Source: Desulfitobacterium sp050251735
Lineage (GTDB): Bacteria > Bacillota > Desulfitobacteriia > Desulfitobacteriales > Desulfitobacteriaceae
Reading direction: 5' to 3'
DNA length: 64,000 nucleotides
Assembly (NCBI GenBank): GCA_050251735.1
Contig: JBFWMF010000003.1
Coordinates: 62,001 to 126,000, forward strand
Shown: piece after piece, positions 63,230 to 64,000 of the stretch
How positions within the stretch are numbered: position 1 is the first letter of the stretch
Layout: every line of letters begins with the position of its first letter
The notes under the pieces: model-generated
Seen by the model: only the letters and a program-made list of their open reading frames with translations
Databases searched by the model: none
Told to the model about the DNA's origin: nothing
Made by a program: the position numbers and the translations under genes

Positions 63230-64000
63230 ATGCCACCCCGTACTCTTCATGTACTCTGGAAAGAAACCCTAGCAAAATTAGAAACTGAACTCTCTAAACC
63301 CAGCTTTGAGACTTGGCTTAGTTCGACACACCTTCTCGACATTGAGGGAGATACACTAATTGTGAGTGTACCCAATGAATTTGCGAAGGATTGGCTGGAG
63401 AGTCGCTATTCCCCTTTGATTCGCTCTACAGTTCAATCGATCCTTGGCCAATCCATGAATTTGCGCTTTATTATCACTCAGCAACAAGAGGATGCACATC
63501 AGAAAGAAGATGTATTTATATCTTCGACCGATACCAAAGAGGAATCTCCCTCTAATCGGACCTTAAATTCTAAATATACCTTTGATACCTTCGTCATTGG
63601 TAACAGTAACCGCTTTGCCCATGCTGCAGCTTTAGCCGTAGCTGAATCTCCGGCACTTGCCTATAACCCCTTATTTATTTATGGAGGGGTTGGACTAGGC
63701 AAAACCCACTTGATGCATGCTATTGGTAACGCTGTTATTCAGCGCTCCCCCGGTACACGTGTGCTTTATGTCTCCAGTGAAAAATTTACCAACGAACTTA
63801 TTGAATCGATCCGAGATCAGAATCCTATTGAGTTCCGTAACCATTATCGAAATGTGGATATATTACTTATTGACGATATTCAGTTTCTTGCCGGTAAAGA
63901 GGGTACCCAGGAAGAGTTTTTCCATACGTTTAATGCCCTCCATGACGCAAACAAACAAATTATCATTTCATCTGATCGTCCTCCTAAAGAAATTCCTACC
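63230..64000 (+). CDS. dnaA: Chromosomal replication initiator DnaA, N-terminal part
   Basis: First 257 codons; runs off the right edge. Domain I (LWKETLAKLETELSKPSFETWL), a variable linker, then the AAA+ domain with Walker A YGGVGLGKTHLMHAIGN and Walker B ILLIDDIQFLAGKE. ATG with GGGAGG 8 bases upstream. Binds the boxes just upstream. Confidence 0.97.
   Translation, partial: MPPRTLHVLWKETLAKLETELSKPSFETWLSSTHLLDIEGDTLIVSVPNEFAKDWLESRYSPLIRSTVQSILGQSMNLRFIITQQQEDAHQKEDVFISSTDTKEESPSNRTLNSKYTFDTFVIGNSNRFAHAAALAVAESPALAYNPLFIYGGVGLGKTHLMHAIGNAVIQRSPGTRVLYVSSEKFTNELIESIRDQNPIEFRNHYRNVDILLIDDIQFLAGKEGTQEEFFHTFNALHDANKQIIISSDRPPKEIPT

Overview
The window reads as the left flank of a chromosomal replication origin from a spore-forming, low-to-medium GC Firmicute of the clostridial side. 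Protein sequences and gene order look like a Desulfitobacterium-type organism (Peptococcaceae/Desulfitobacteriaceae); this is my recognition, not a search. Evidence for a spore former: sleB-ypeB, yyaC, a spore-type Lon (LonC), and a sigma-G-like promoter. Evidence for an anaerobic clostridium: the SCIFF ranthipeptide pair, hypAB and a molybdopterin oxidoreductase. The origin lies at about 62,980-63,180 (a dense DnaA-box cluster between rpmH and dnaA), and dnaA runs off the right edge. Most genes are on the minus strand, that is, co-directional with the fork moving left from this origin.

Right third (about 38-64 kb), conserved origin neighbourhood: purA (PurR-box pair upstream), dnaB, lonC, rplI, a DUF2232 membrane protein and a MazG-like protein; rpsF-ssb-rpsR; ychF; DUF951; CvpA; a CBS-ACT protein; a TPR protein coupled to hypB-hypA; a YkvI-like permease; yyaC; DUF4446; DUF554; parB-parA with three parS-type palindromes; rsmG-mnmG-mnmE; jag-yidC-yidD-rnpA-rpmH; oriC; dnaA.

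Middle (about 24-38 kb): rlmH, an HtrA protease, YycJ-type MBL hydrolase, a TPR protein, a molybdopterin oxidoreductase, the SCIFF precursor and its radical-SAM maturase, a lipoprotein, tRNA-Phe and tRNA-Glu, a complete branched-chain amino acid ABC transporter operon (livJ-H-M-G-F) and tRNA-Lys.

Left part (about 0-24 kb), metabolism, translation and germination: a partial FemX-type protein, pyrG (attenuator-like leader), rpoE, argS, a DUF1934 protein, ypeB, sleB, a class-V aminotransferase, asnS, gdhA, lysA under a lysine riboswitch, a TSUP permease, ybaK, glnS, an Rnk/GreA-like factor, an alanine/glycine symporter under a tandem glycine riboswitch, glyoxalase, an MBL hydrolase, a 2H phosphoesterase, and a LysR regulator divergent from an orphan CofE-like F420 ligase homologue.

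Three coding or peptide candidates are shorter than normal gene-calling limits: the 46-residue SCIFF precursor (secure), a 50-residue membrane peptide upstream of the region's rlmH stop, and a 19-residue hydrophobic peptide or gene remnant beside the LysR gene. I found no CRISPR array, prophage, transposase, rRNA operon or defence island. The most distinctive signals are regulatory: a promoter-proximal terminator before pyrG, two amino-acid riboswitches, a PurBox pair, a parS site that doubles as a terminator, and a short tandem repeat family at 48.5 kb.
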